NCBI GenBank assembly: GCA_942492115.1
Contig: CALODL010000034.1
Location: 1 to 64,000 of the forward strand
Length of the DNA stretch: 64,000 nt
Source of the DNA: CALODL01 sp942492115
Lineage (GTDB): Bacteria; Planctomycetota; Phycisphaerae; UBA1845; CAIVHJ01
Reading direction: 5' to 3'
Below are positions 34,853 to 43,183 of the stretch, one piece after another. The position numbers and the translations under genes were made by a program. The notes beneath the pieces are model-generated. The model searched no databases. It worked only from the letters and a program-made list of their open reading frames with translations, and was not told the origin of the DNA. Positions within the stretch are counted from its first letter, which is position 1. Each line of letters begins with the position of its first letter.

Positions 34853-34882
34853 TTGTCGCATCGCCACGCGTGTCGATATAAT
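34853..34882 (+). promoter_or_regulatory. Candidate sigma-70-type promoter for the HEAT-repeat gene
   Basis: TTGTCG (34853-34858) and a perfect TATAAT (34877-34882) are separated by 18 bp. A transcript would begin near 34889, just after the ATG at 34885. That favours the ATG at 34951 as the real start of the HEAT-repeat protein. Confidence 0.45.
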
Positions 34883-34950
34883 GCATGGGTTCGCGCGACT
34901 GGCTCGAACGAACTTCTACGACTACGCGCGGACCAAGGACCCCATTCACC

Positions 34951-36474
34951 ATGGTTTTCTGTGCAGCTCTTGTCATATGCTCGGCTTCGATCGGGCCTGC
35001 GCAGACACAGCCGAGTACAACAACACTGCTGTGTGACACTCTGGAGCACGCCCAGGACATCCGCGCCAGGCGCTACGCAGCCTGGGCACTGGGTCAAGAG
35101 CAGCCTCTGTCATCGACCGCACAGGCAGCGCTTCTGGGTGCACTACGCGATGGCGACGCCTTGCTTGGCGAATATGCAGGCGACAGTCTGTGCGCAATGG
35201 GTGAATCGATCGTCCCCGCCCTGGTCGAACTCCTCGGCGCAGAATCACATACGCGCCAGCAAAGCCAGGCGGTCCTGATCAGAATGGGCTCGATGGCGGT
35301 CCCCGCGCTGGTCGAAGTCGTCGAAAGCCACGATGATCCGGCGACTCAACGGGCTGCGGTGCAAGCGCTGGGGCAAATCGGCCGCCCCGCCGAGCCCGCC
35401 CTCCCCGTGCTCTTCGCCCTGCTGGGTCGGTCGCGGGCCAAAGCGCGCGATGTCGATACCGCCGTTGCAATTGGTCGGATCGGCCCGTCGGCAGTCCCCC
35501 AGCTCACGACCGTGCTGGATGAGGAAACCGACACCCGACTCAGGGAGTCGGCCTGCCGCGCGTTGGCCATCATCGGCGAGCCGGCCGCGTCGACCGCTTC
35601 ACGCCTCGTGAACATCATCGACAGCGCGGCAGGTTCGCGAGAACGCATCAGCGCGCTGCGCGCATTGGCCGCGGTCGCTCCGCGCGCGCACCTGACGCTG
35701 GCCACACTCAGTAGTGCGCTGCAATCGGACCCCAGCGCATCGATCCGGCGCCACGCGGCGGAAACGCTGGGGGACCTCCCCTGGCACCACGCGACGAGCG
35801 TCCCAATCCTGGTCGCCGCGCTGTCCGATGAACCTGCGGTCGCCGGGGCGGCCACATCGGCACTTGGGAGAATCGGCCCGACCGCCGTCCCCGCCCTGCG
35901 CCCCGGTGTGACCCGTGGACCGGATGACGTGCGGATCCGTACCTTGACCGCTCTGGGCATCATGGGGCCGGGAGCGCTCCCCGCGCTCCCGGATGTGATC
36001 GCCGTCTTTGCCGATGCCGCGCCTCTGGCGGAAAAAGCGGCCTGGACCGCCGAGCAGATCGGAGAGGTGGCCGTCCCGGCGCTGATCCATGCGCTGGGCG
36101 GATCGAATGCACAGGTCCGCGGCTACACTGCACTGACACTCGGTCGCATCGTGCCACCCAGCCGCCAGGCGGTTCCGGTTTTGATGACAGCAATGCGGGA
36201 TCCCAGCCCGACCGTCCAGCACATCAGCTGCTGGTCGCTCGGCAAAATAGGCCCCCCGGCAGGGGCAGCGCGGCCCATCCTCCTCGATGCGATCACCGGT
36301 TCCGATCCGGTATTGCGACGTACGGCAGTATGGGCCCTGGGCAATATTGGTGACGACACGGGTACGCTCGAATCCGCCTTGTTGGGCTGTCTCGCCGACC
36401 CGGATCCTGCAATGCGTGAAGAAGCCAGTGAGGCACTGGCGAAGATTCGAGGCACCTATGTGTATCCCGAGTAG
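34951..36474 (+). CDS. Exported HEAT-repeat protein
   Basis: 507 aa from the ATG at 34951, which opens directly on a signal peptide (MVFCAALVICSASIGPAQTQ). The open frame reaches back to 34885, but the TATAAT at 34877-34882 would place that ATG before the transcription start. The whole mature protein is about a dozen helical repeats of roughly 31-37 residues with the HEAT/PBS-lyase pattern (AVPALVEVVESHDD, AAVQALGQIGRPAEPAL, AATSALGRIGPTAVPAL, AVWALGNIGDD). Such scaffolds mediate protein-protein contacts. HEAT repeats are abundant in Planctomycetota exported proteins. No catalytic domain is attached. Its end overlaps the next gene by 17 nt. Confidence 0.83.
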   Translation: MVFCAALVICSASIGPAQTQPSTTTLLCDTLEHAQDIRARRYAAWALGQEQPLSSTAQAALLGALRDGDALLGEYAGDSLCAMGESIVPALVELLGAESHTRQQSQAVLIRMGSMAVPALVEVVESHDDPATQRAAVQALGQIGRPAEPALPVLFALLGRSRAKARDVDTAVAIGRIGPSAVPQLTTVLDEETDTRLRESACRALAIIGEPAASTASRLVNIIDSAAGSRERISALRALAAVAPRAHLTLATLSSALQSDPSASIRRHAAETLGDLPWHHATSVPILVAALSDEPAVAGAATSALGRIGPTAVPALRPGVTRGPDDVRIRTLTALGIMGPGALPALPDVIAVFADAAPLAEKAAWTAEQIGEVAVPALIHALGGSNAQVRGYTALTLGRIVPPSRQAVPVLMTAMRDPSPTVQHISCWSLGKIGPPAGAARPILLDAITGSDPVLRRTAVWALGNIGDDTGTLESALLGCLADPDPAMREEASEALAKIRGTYVYPE

Positions 36475-37300
36475 CATCCTGCCCCAGAGGCCCGTGCACC
36501 GTGCACCCGAACCACGCGCGGTGGCGTGGCGTGGCATGGTGGTCGTCGTGGCGTGGTGCGCTGTCGCCCCGCAACCTGGTGCTGCACAGCAGGCGCCGAG
36601 TGTCAACGATGTCTACGCCTCGGGACGCCGCGAACTACCCATGCCCGCGACGCAGGACACTTCAGAAATCATCGCACGCTACCACACGGCTGCACACAAC
36701 GCGCGGACGGTGCGCTACGATGCGACACTGGGTGGCGTCGGCGCCCACGACGACCCGCTGCCCAGCATGTCGGCCACGGTGCTCTTGCGTGCCACGACGG
36801 AGATACCGCGACAGCTGTACCGCATCACTTTGCAGGGACGGCATGCCGACGGCGCGGCGTTCATCCTTACGCTGGGCTGTGACGGTGAACAGGTATACGC
36901 CATCGATCTGCTCGAACGGACAGTGAGGACCGCCGCGACGTGGCCGACCGACCAGCACCTCGAGTCGTGGACTGCCCTGCTGACCGCCGCAGCGACGACC
37001 GCACCGCCTGCCACGCGCCCCGAATTGACCCATTGCCGCTACGAGGGTCTCGCCGATATCGTGGGAGAACCCTGCTACGCAGTGCATTTCTGCGACCCGC
37101 AACTCAAGGAACACGTGTACGCCGCCTACTCAATGATCGATGGGCTGCCGCGGCGCATCGAACGCGTCAGGGCCGGGCACACAGGTCATATCGAGACAGC
37201 TCAGCTGATACTATCGAATGTTGCCATCAACCCGCTGATACCAGACGATGCGTTCGACCTGTCCATACCACGGGGCTTCAGAGTGATTCAAGAAAACTGA
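36458..37300 (+). CDS. Exported LolA/DUF2092-like protein
   Basis: 280 aa from the ATG at 36458, with GAGG 5 nt upstream, inside the end of the HEAT gene (coupled translation likely). An alternative ATG at 36536 would give a shorter signal peptide (MVVVVAWCAVAPQPG). After cleavage near GAAQQ, the protein shows an alternating beta pattern (VRYDATLGGVG, SATVLLRATTEIPRQLYRITL, GEQVYAIDLLERTV, CYAVHF, LPRRIERV) typical of the lipoprotein-carrier fold seen in LolA and DUF2092 families. That assignment is by pattern only. The 3' end overlaps the oppositely oriented di-heme gene by 23 bp. Confidence 0.65.
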   Translation: MCIPSSILPQRPVHRAPEPRAVAWRGMVVVVAWCAVAPQPGAAQQAPSVNDVYASGRRELPMPATQDTSEIIARYHTAAHNARTVRYDATLGGVGAHDDPLPSMSATVLLRATTEIPRQLYRITLQGRHADGAAFILTLGCDGEQVYAIDLLERTVRTAATWPTDQHLESWTALLTAAATTAPPATRPELTHCRYEGLADIVGEPCYAVHFCDPQLKEHVYAAYSMIDGLPRRIERVRAGHTGHIETAQLILSNVAINPLIPDDAFDLSIPRGFRVIQEN

Positions 37301-38297
37301 TGAGGGCCGCACGATCGGCAGCCGACAGATTCTTGAAGGCCTGCCGGGCGGTATCGGCTTCGCCCCCGTGCCACAGGATTGCTTCGGCAAGCGTGCGGGC
37401 CCGGCCATCATGCAGAAAGAATGCATGGTTGCTCACCGTCCGCGTCAAGCCGATTCCCCATAGCGGCGCGGTCCGCCATTCGCTTCCGGTGGCGTCAAAC
37501 TCATTTGTGTGATCCGCGAGTTCGCTGCCCATGTCGTGCAACAACAGATCGGTGTACGGATGGATCGTCTGATTGGATAGCTCGCCAACGGTCGCATGGA
37601 CGCCGGTACGCAAGTTCGACCGATGACATGCCGCGCAACCGATGTCGTTGAACAGCCGAGCACCACGCACGTTCTCGGGATCGTCCACATCGCGCCGCGC
37701 GGGGATCGCCAGCGCCTGGACATAAAAGGTCAACTTGTCCAGAGACGCATCGCTGATCTCGGGGAAACCACCACTGATCACCGGACCGGCAAGTGCCTGG
37801 TCACGACCCGTGTTTTCCTGTGGAAACACTGAAGACGTGATGCCCATGTCTTGCGCCAGGGCGGCGGCGTTCTGCTGTTTGATCGACGGCTGCCCGGCCT
37901 TCCACCCGAACCGACCGAGTGCCTTGCGTGCGCCGGTGATGTCCCACACCCAATTGGGTCGGCCGGAGATCCCATCCTGATCAGCGTCCTGTTCGTCGAC
38001 CATGGCCAGAATTGTTTGCGCACTCAGCGCCTCGAGTAGACCGAGGCCCGGGATTGCAGGCGCCACGCGGGGAGACATACGGATGTCCTCGGCAGGTGCG
38101 CCATAGGACAAGCCCGTCAGGCGATACCGCGGAGTCCGCAGCTCGTACGTCAGACCGTCGGCGTACGTCCCGGTGATGGTGGTGTATTCGACCACGACAC
38201 GACCCCTCCGGAACGAACCCGTGGATGGCGCGATCCTGAAGCTGAGGACCGTACACCGGGTGCGGCAGCGGGCCGCCATGCGGCCCATCCCCCGCAA
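37278..38297 (-). CDS. Di-heme oxidoreductase (DUF1111), 3' fragment after frameshift
   Basis: This is the C-terminal part of a di-heme 'thiol oxidoreductase' family protein. Correct-frame coding starts near 38205 (RVVVEYTTITGTYADG). The second heme motif is CAACH in GARLFNDIGCAACHRSN. The family's closing motifs are visible: RTAPLWGIG, FLHDGRARTLAEAILWHGGEA, ALISFLESL. It joins the fragment at 37981-38679 if one C is removed from CCCC at 38203-38206 (plus strand), giving a protein of about 467-475 aa, the usual family length. The last 23 bp overlap the convergent LolA-like gene. Confidence 0.82.
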   Translation of the reverse strand: MRGMGRMAARCRTRCTVLSFRIAPSTGSFRRGRVVVEYTTITGTYADGLTYELRTPRYRLTGLSYGAPAEDIRMSPRVAPAIPGLGLLEALSAQTILAMVDEQDADQDGISGRPNWVWDITGARKALGRFGWKAGQPSIKQQNAAALAQDMGITSSVFPQENTGRDQALAGPVISGGFPEISDASLDKLTFYVQALAIPARRDVDDPENVRGARLFNDIGCAACHRSNLRTGVHATVGELSNQTIHPYTDLLLHDMGSELADHTNEFDATGSEWRTAPLWGIGLTRTVSNHAFFLHDGRARTLAEAILWHGGEADTARQAFKNLSAADRAALISFLESL

Positions 38298-38679
38298 TGC
38301 TGATGCGCGTCAGCATGGACTGCATGGCTTCAAGTGGGCCAGCGGGCGGACGACCCCGGCCATCGCGCAGGTGGCACCCCGAGCATGATGCGCGATTGAA
38401 CAACGGGCCCAATCCATCGAACTCGGTCACCGAAGCCGGCGCACTGACCCACGTCGTTTTGAACAACCGGTTCCCGAAGGCGAAGCGTCGAAATTGCGTG
38501 TTCGGAAGATTGGCCAGCGGCTGGCCAAAGGCTTCACGGGTGCGATCGGTGACCGTGGTCTGGCCGCCACTGAGTGCCCGGTGATCTGCATGGACGTCGA
38601 AGGCGCTGGCCCGCCGCGTCACGGTGCCGCCCGCGTAGATGACGACAGTCACCAGCACGATCGCCACGCAATACAGCAT
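37981..38679 (-). CDS. Di-heme oxidoreductase (DUF1111), 5' fragment before frameshift
   Basis: This is the N-terminal part of the same gene. The start at 38679 (MLYCVAIVLVTVVIYAGG) lies 4 bp after the imelysin stop; an ATG at 38706 in the same frame would overlap it. After the signal peptide come the family motifs FRRFAFGNRLFKTTWV, EFDGLGPLFNRASCSGCH (first heme) and DGRGRPP. The frame is correct to about HGFVPEG near 38208, after which the remaining residues are out of frame. The gene follows imelysin, a recurring pairing in iron-responsive loci, so it is probably exported and acts in the periplasm with that partner. Confidence 0.8.
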   Translation of the reverse strand: MLYCVAIVLVTVVIYAGGTVTRRASAFDVHADHRALSGGQTTVTDRTREAFGQPLANLPNTQFRRFAFGNRLFKTTWVSAPASVTEFDGLGPLFNRASCSGCHLRDGRGRPPAGPLEAMQSMLTRISIAGDGPHGGPLPHPVYGPQLQDRAIHGFVPEGSCRGRIHHHHRDVRRRSDVRAADSAVSPDGLVLWRTCRGHPYVSPRGACNPGPRSTRGAECANNSGHGRRTGR

Positions 38680-38683
38680 GGAC

Positions 38684-39856
38684 TCACTGTTCAGTCGATG
38701 ATGCATGGACGGTGGCCCGCACGACTTTCAATAAATCTGACAGGGTCTGCAGACCCTGGACAAGTTCTTCTGCCCGTGCGCGCTCCGGACTCGCCGCAGG
38801 GGACTTGAGTAGTTGATCGAAGGGTGGCTCGAGCGCCCGGGCAATCGTGTGCACGCTGGTCAGTTGTTCACTGATCAGGCCGTGGAGTTCCGGGGAGCGC
38901 CGTGACAGGTACGCAGCAAGCCCGACGCCCTGAAACGAGTCGTAGCGCCCGTAATACACGTTCTCCATGCCCACGATGTTGGCAATCAGGTCATTGTGTG
39001 TGTTGTCGCTGAAACATGAGTGTTCGTCTTCCTGCTCACGACTGTCGAGAGGCACGGCCAAACGCTCCATCGCCAACTCGAAACCGCTCAGCTGGATCAT
39101 ACCGGTCAGGATGTGGTTGAGCGCGACCCGCTCATCCAGGGCCACGAAATGCGCGCGATAATTACTGCGCCCGGGCGCCCACGCCTTGACGAGCAGAGTC
39201 AGATCCTGGCCCACGAGCCGGGTCACCACCTTGAGGTACTCCCGGCGACGCTCGTTGACCGGCGTTCCGGGTATGTAGTCCGTCACCGGGCGTTGCCCGG
39301 CAGCGTGGTCGGCGAAGTCCTGGCCCCACAACAGAAACTCGATCGCGTGATATCCGGTGCTCACGTGGGTTTCATCGGTCAGCACGTTACGCGCGATCAG
39401 AGTGTCCTGCGTAATGGGCACGGCCGGGTCATTGATGATGCCGCTGCCCGGGTGACCACGGACATAGTCGATGAACCCTTCGTCGAGCGGCCAGGCGTTC
39501 AGTCGCAGTTCCGGCCCCGCGGAACCACCGTCATCCTCGACACGGTCGATGGGGCCGGAGTAGAAGCGCATGACTTCAGTCTGGCCATAGGACGCACGCG
39601 CCCGCAACCAGGCCGCCTGGGCCACGGCGTGGGTGTGCCTGTCAGGCCGGGCGAGGAATCCATCGACGGACTCCGCGAGGGCCCTGGCGTCGCGCTGGGC
39701 GGCCCGATAGCTCATGAAGGCCACCGTCGCGTAGTCCCGTATAACACCGCCGGCGCCCTCGGCACAAATTTGTTCGGAAGTGGCCGACATGCAGGCCAGG
39801 ACCAGCAGGACTGCTCCTCGACGGGCCGCCCGCCGCGCCTCACAATTCATAGTCAT
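38684..39856 (-). CDS. Imelysin (M75) family protein
   Basis: 390 aa from the ATG at 39856 (MTMNCEARRAARRGAVLLVL), with AAGG 7 nt upstream. The frame is open to 40066, but that stretch has no signal. A signal peptide is followed by the imelysin fold. The signature GYHAIEFLLWGQD near residue 170 carries the conserved HxxE pair. The family's repeat-type helices (NVLTDETHVSTGYHAIEF, NHILTGMIQLSGFEL, NIVGMENVYYG) are present. Imelysin-like proteins are periplasmic or outer-membrane iron-regulated proteins, and protease activity is doubtful for most. It is followed at once by the di-heme oxidoreductase gene. Both are likely induced by iron status, though I see no Fur box that I would defend. Confidence 0.87.
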   Translation of the reverse strand: MTMNCEARRAARRGAVLLVLACMSATSEQICAEGAGGVIRDYATVAFMSYRAAQRDARALAESVDGFLARPDRHTHAVAQAAWLRARASYGQTEVMRFYSGPIDRVEDDGGSAGPELRLNAWPLDEGFIDYVRGHPGSGIINDPAVPITQDTLIARNVLTDETHVSTGYHAIEFLLWGQDFADHAAGQRPVTDYIPGTPVNERRREYLKVVTRLVGQDLTLLVKAWAPGRSNYRAHFVALDERVALNHILTGMIQLSGFELAMERLAVPLDSREQEDEHSCFSDNTHNDLIANIVGMENVYYGRYDSFQGVGLAAYLSRRSPELHGLISEQLTSVHTIARALEPPFDQLLKSPAASPERARAEELVQGLQTLSDLLKVVRATVHASSTEQ

Positions 39857-40058
39857 CTGCGCGCCTTGGGATTGGACAGTTCGAACGTTTCCAACGGGCG
39901 CCATCATGGCGGGCCCAGGTGGAATTGACAAGGGCTGTTCAGCAGCACCTCGTGTCGTGCTTTTTGGAATGCTGGAAGATTCGAAAGAAGAAATCGCGTG
40001 AACGACGCCTAAAGATGTAGAGGCTTCCATCATCGACTGCTCGAGGACACCGTGCAAC

Positions 40059-40343
40059 ATGAACAAGAACCTCGCCGACAGCCTTGCTCAGGCCAACATG
40101 AACACCCCGTCCAAGCTTCTGCAGGGCGCGATTCGGCGCCTCGAGCTCACACGCCGCGAATCGGAACTGGCCCTGCTGATTTGCAAAGGTTGGCGCTCCA
40201 CGGACATTTGTGAGCACCTGGGTATCTCCCCGGCCACAATGAGGACGCATTTGCGCAATGTCTACGCGAATCTGGGTATCACCGGACGCACGCAATTGGT
40301 AGCCTGCGTGCTCTCGTCCGTTCTTTCGGACATTCGCGACTGA
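40059..40343 (+). CDS. Single-domain LuxR-type HTH regulator
   Basis: 94 aa, divergent from the imelysin gene with about 200 bp between starts. The GerE-type HTH occupies residues 27-85: LELTRRESELALLICKGW, DICEHLGISPATMRTHLRN, VYANLGITGRTQLVA. It is the close paralogue of the protein at 34489. GAGG lies 12 nt before the ATG, rather far; an internal ATG at 40098 (MNTPSKLLQGAIRRLEL) would still keep the HTH. With no input domain, its activity is probably set by expression level or by a partner. The divergent layout makes the imelysin/di-heme genes plausible targets (inference). Confidence 0.82.
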   Translation: MNKNLADSLAQANMNTPSKLLQGAIRRLELTRRESELALLICKGWRSTDICEHLGISPATMRTHLRNVYANLGITGRTQLVACVLSSVLSDIRD

Positions 40344-40471
40344 CCCCGCGCGGAAGCCCACGTCCTCCGCGAATATTCCCACACCGCCGCCGGGTCGAGG
40401 TCGCTGTATGGCCAAGGCGGCCAACTGGCATGGCATGTGCACGTCGTTCTCCTGCGATCAGGAGCACCGCC

Positions 40472-41341
40472 ATGCTGGATCCCCTACTACGAACCGACCC
40501 TATCTGGACCCACCCGGACGCCTGCATTGACGAAGCCATCAATCTGATGGAGGAACGAGGCTTTCACCATCTGCCGGTACTCAGCGATGGCAAACTGGTG
40601 GGCATGGTGTCCGACCGTGACGTGTTGACGGCAGTCGGCTGGAAGCTCCTTTGCGAGCGCCGACGCAAGGATCAGCGGACACCCGTCGGGCCGCGCCAGG
40701 TCCGCGATATCATGACCTCGCCCGTCTACACCATCCATCGGGGCGGCTCGGTCAGCCATGCGGCGCACATCATGACGGACCATGGCATCGGCGCACTGCC
40801 CGTGATCGAAGATGGCCGCCTCATCGGCCTGATCACTTCGACTGACCTGTTGAAACTCTCCAGGACGAAGCATGGTCCGATGGTCAATTGGGCCCGAGTC
40901 TTCAAGCGTCCAGTGTCGGCACTGATGACCACGGGCATCATCACCATTCGTCTCGACACTGGCCTGAACGAAATCGGTGAATTGCTGACCAAGTATCGCT
41001 TTCGGCATTACCCTGTAATTGTTGGCGATGATCTCCTCATCGGCATGATCTCGGATCGCGACTATCGCAGAGCGCTCGGCGAATCGGTCATTCACGATAC
41101 GCAGGCTGAAGACCATGGCACGTTCTATCTCGGTCCGACCACCGCCAACGACATCATGCAACGCCACATCAAGACCATCGGACAAGACGAGTTGTCAGGA
41201 GCTGCCAGCAATCTCATGCTGCAGAATAAGATTCACGCACTGCCAGTTCTGGATCGCGATCGCCTGGTCGGCATCCTGACCGCACGAGACATCATCGCCG
41301 CACTGGCATTCACTGCCGATTCATCGGAGTCCCAATCATGA
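40472..41341 (+). CDS. Four-CBS-domain protein
   Basis: 289 aa from the ATG at 40472 (MLDPLLRTDPIWTHPD), with AGGAG 7 nt upstream. Four CBS units are visible: HHLPVLSDGKLVGMVSDRDV, GIGALPVIEDGRLIGLITSTD, FRHYPVIVGDDLLIGMISDR and IHALPVLDRDRLVGILTARD. Each pair ends in the G(M/L/I)(V/I)(S/T)xxD nucleotide-contact motif. CBS pairs (Bateman modules) bind adenine nucleotides and usually regulate a partner. No enzymatic domain is attached, so it probably acts in trans. The stop overlaps the next start by 4 nt (ATGA), which ties it to the cytochrome-like lipoprotein. A paralogue lies at 42018 on the other strand. Confidence 0.87.
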   Translation: MLDPLLRTDPIWTHPDACIDEAINLMEERGFHHLPVLSDGKLVGMVSDRDVLTAVGWKLLCERRRKDQRTPVGPRQVRDIMTSPVYTIHRGGSVSHAAHIMTDHGIGALPVIEDGRLIGLITSTDLLKLSRTKHGPMVNWARVFKRPVSALMTTGIITIRLDTGLNEIGELLTKYRFRHYPVIVGDDLLIGMISDRDYRRALGESVIHDTQAEDHGTFYLGPTTANDIMQRHIKTIGQDELSGAASNLMLQNKIHALPVLDRDRLVGILTARDIIAALAFTADSSESQS

Positions 41342-41871
41342 ACAGGCTCACATTGCGTTTCGCGGAAATCGTGCTCGCTGCCCTCACGCTGGGGGGATGC
41401 TCGATCGGATGCCACAACGCCGACGCCCCGCCGCCCAATCCACAGGCGACCATCCCGATCGAGGCCGATGGGCTACACATCGTCGACAACACCCGCTTGC
41501 GGCGCGTCATGCATGATCTTCAGGAACTGAATCTGGAACAGTGGGAACGGCGCGTCGAACTGGGCAACATGCCCACGGGCGAGCTGAGGACCATCGCCAG
41601 CGTTTCGGGACTACTGGCCAAAGACGCCAGGGTCATTCCTCTGACGTTCGAAGGTGAGGTGATGAGCGCCGAGCAACGCAGCCAATTCACGGTGCTGGCC
41701 CGCCGCCTGGAAGATCAGGCCAAGGCGCTCGAGCGGGCCGCCGAAGATCGCGACGCCCTGCGCATCCAAAGCAGTCTGGCATCGATGATCAACACGTGCA
41801 ACCGTTGCCACAACGCGTTCCGCGGTCCATTGCTCGCCGGGGCGCGTGGCTGGAACACGTCTCGCGGATAA
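41338..41871 (+). CDS. Cytochrome c-like lipoprotein
   Basis: 177 aa. Lipobox LTLGGC: the signal peptide ends at the Cys of GGCSIGC, so the protein is probably lipid-anchored. The mature part is mainly helical. A single heme-binding CNRCH motif lies near the C-terminus (SMINTCNRCHNAFRGP), the arrangement typical of cytochrome c prime-type four-helix proteins, with the helix LEDQAKALERAAEDRDALRIQ just before it. Translation is coupled to the CBS protein through ATGA. The role is inferred to be small-ligand binding or electron carriage in the periplasm. The electron partner is not evident. Confidence 0.78.
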   Translation: MNRLTLRFAEIVLAALTLGGCSIGCHNADAPPPNPQATIPIEADGLHIVDNTRLRRVMHDLQELNLEQWERRVELGNMPTGELRTIASVSGLLAKDARVIPLTFEGEVMSAEQRSQFTVLARRLEDQAKALERAAEDRDALRIQSSLASMINTCNRCHNAFRGPLLAGARGWNTSRG

Positions 41872-42017
41872 TGCGTGACGATGGCGTCTCGTCCGGGTAG
41901 CGCCGCTCAGTCGAGTCCGGTTCGATCGTCATGTTCGCTCCGTCAAGGCCCATCCGGTCAACACCGCTCGTAGACGTGACCTCGTATGACGGGCATCATG
42001 ACTGCTCCGCGATAGCA

Positions 42018-42869
42018 TCAAATGCACGCAGCAACCAGAACGCGGAGCAGGTCTGTCTCTGTTTGCATGCCCACCAACAGATCATCCTCGACCACGGGCA
42101 GCGCTCCGATCCCCAGGTTCATCATGCGATCGGCCGACTCGGCGAGGGCGGCACGTGGCCCGATGGTCTGAACGGGCTGGGTCATGATGTCGCCCAGCTT
42201 GGCCCCGAACAATGATGGGGACCACCGCTCTGCCTCCATGGTCTCCTCGATGGTGTGCCGGCCGACCGCGCGGCGGACATCACGGTCAGTGATCATTCCG
42301 CGCAATTGATGTCCGTCAACGACCGGGACATGACGCAGATCTTTTTCGTGCATCAGACGAGCCGCTGCTGCAAGCATCTGGTGTGCTCCGAGACACTCGA
42401 CACGCGCAGTAAAATGCTGAGCGACCCGTTCATGCTTCCAACCACCGCCGAGCGCTGCAAAACGATCATCTATGAAACACCTCAACAGGTCGGTCTCGGT
42501 CACGATCCCCAGGAGGCGATCACCAGACACGACCGCGACCGCGTGGATCCTGCGTTCGAGCATCAGCTCGCCCGCTTCGGCCACACCCGCCCCGGGAGGC
42601 AGCGCGATGATCGGGGATGACATGATGTCGGTTACGCGTTGGGGCCCGATGACCTGTGGGCGGGCATCCTGGCTGACCCGCTCGCGACTCAATAACCACC
42701 CAACGGACACGAGGATGTCCCGGTCGGAGATCATCCCAACTGGCATGTCATTCGTCAGAACCGGCAGATGATGAATCTGGTGCTCTTCCATCAGGGCGAT
42801 CGCCTTGTCAATGGAATCGCGGGGATGAACGGTCACGACATCGGTGTGGGCGATATCAAGCAGCAGCAT
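42018..42869 (-). CDS. Four-CBS-domain protein
   Basis: 283 aa, with AGGAG 7 nt before the ATG at 42869. It has the same four-CBS layout as the gene at 40472: HHLPVLTNDMPVGMISDRDI, IHAVAVVSGDRLLGIVTETD, LRHVPVVDGHQLRGMITDRD and IGALPVVEDDLLVGMQTETD. Both proteins share the insert after CBS1 (SVGWLL here and AVGWKL in the paralogue, each followed by a basic stretch and GPQRV/GPRQV then DIM), so they arose by duplication. It is transcribed convergently to the cytochrome-like lipoprotein gene. The likely role is nucleotide sensing, with an unknown partner. Confidence 0.87.
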   Translation of the reverse strand: MLLLDIAHTDVVTVHPRDSIDKAIALMEEHQIHHLPVLTNDMPVGMISDRDILVSVGWLLSRERVSQDARPQVIGPQRVTDIMSSPIIALPPGAGVAEAGELMLERRIHAVAVVSGDRLLGIVTETDLLRCFIDDRFAALGGGWKHERVAQHFTARVECLGAHQMLAAAARLMHEKDLRHVPVVDGHQLRGMITDRDVRRAVGRHTIEETMEAERWSPSLFGAKLGDIMTQPVQTIGPRAALAESADRMMNLGIGALPVVEDDLLVGMQTETDLLRVLVAACI

Positions 42870-43183
42870 GGACGGACTCCTGATGAGGGCCAGTATTCAT
42901 GGATAGTCGCGATTCATGATGCACGTCCCGTTCCACTGTCATTGCGGAGTATGCCACCGGGAACAGATGTGCAAGATACCGGGGCTGATTCCGCGCCCCG
43001 TGCGTGATATCACGCCACGGCATCCCGGCCATGCTGTTCAAGCCGAGAACCAGCCCACACCGTTCGAGGATGCCGTCTCCTGCGGACTCTCATCCCACAT
43101 GACGCGTCCTTGTGGTACGCCCTGCTGACATCCCCGCGCGGCGGGGGACGGTTGGGCCTAACGCACTTGCGGAGTGATCCACG
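42870..43183. other. Intergenic gap between divergent genes
   Basis: 314 bp between the CBS gene and the DUF1571 gene, with no convincing coding frame. A GC hairpin, CCCCGC-GCG-GCGGGG (43132-43146), sits 37 bp before the DUF1571 start, without a U-tract. It could affect the 5' leader of that mRNA. Confidence 0.45.
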
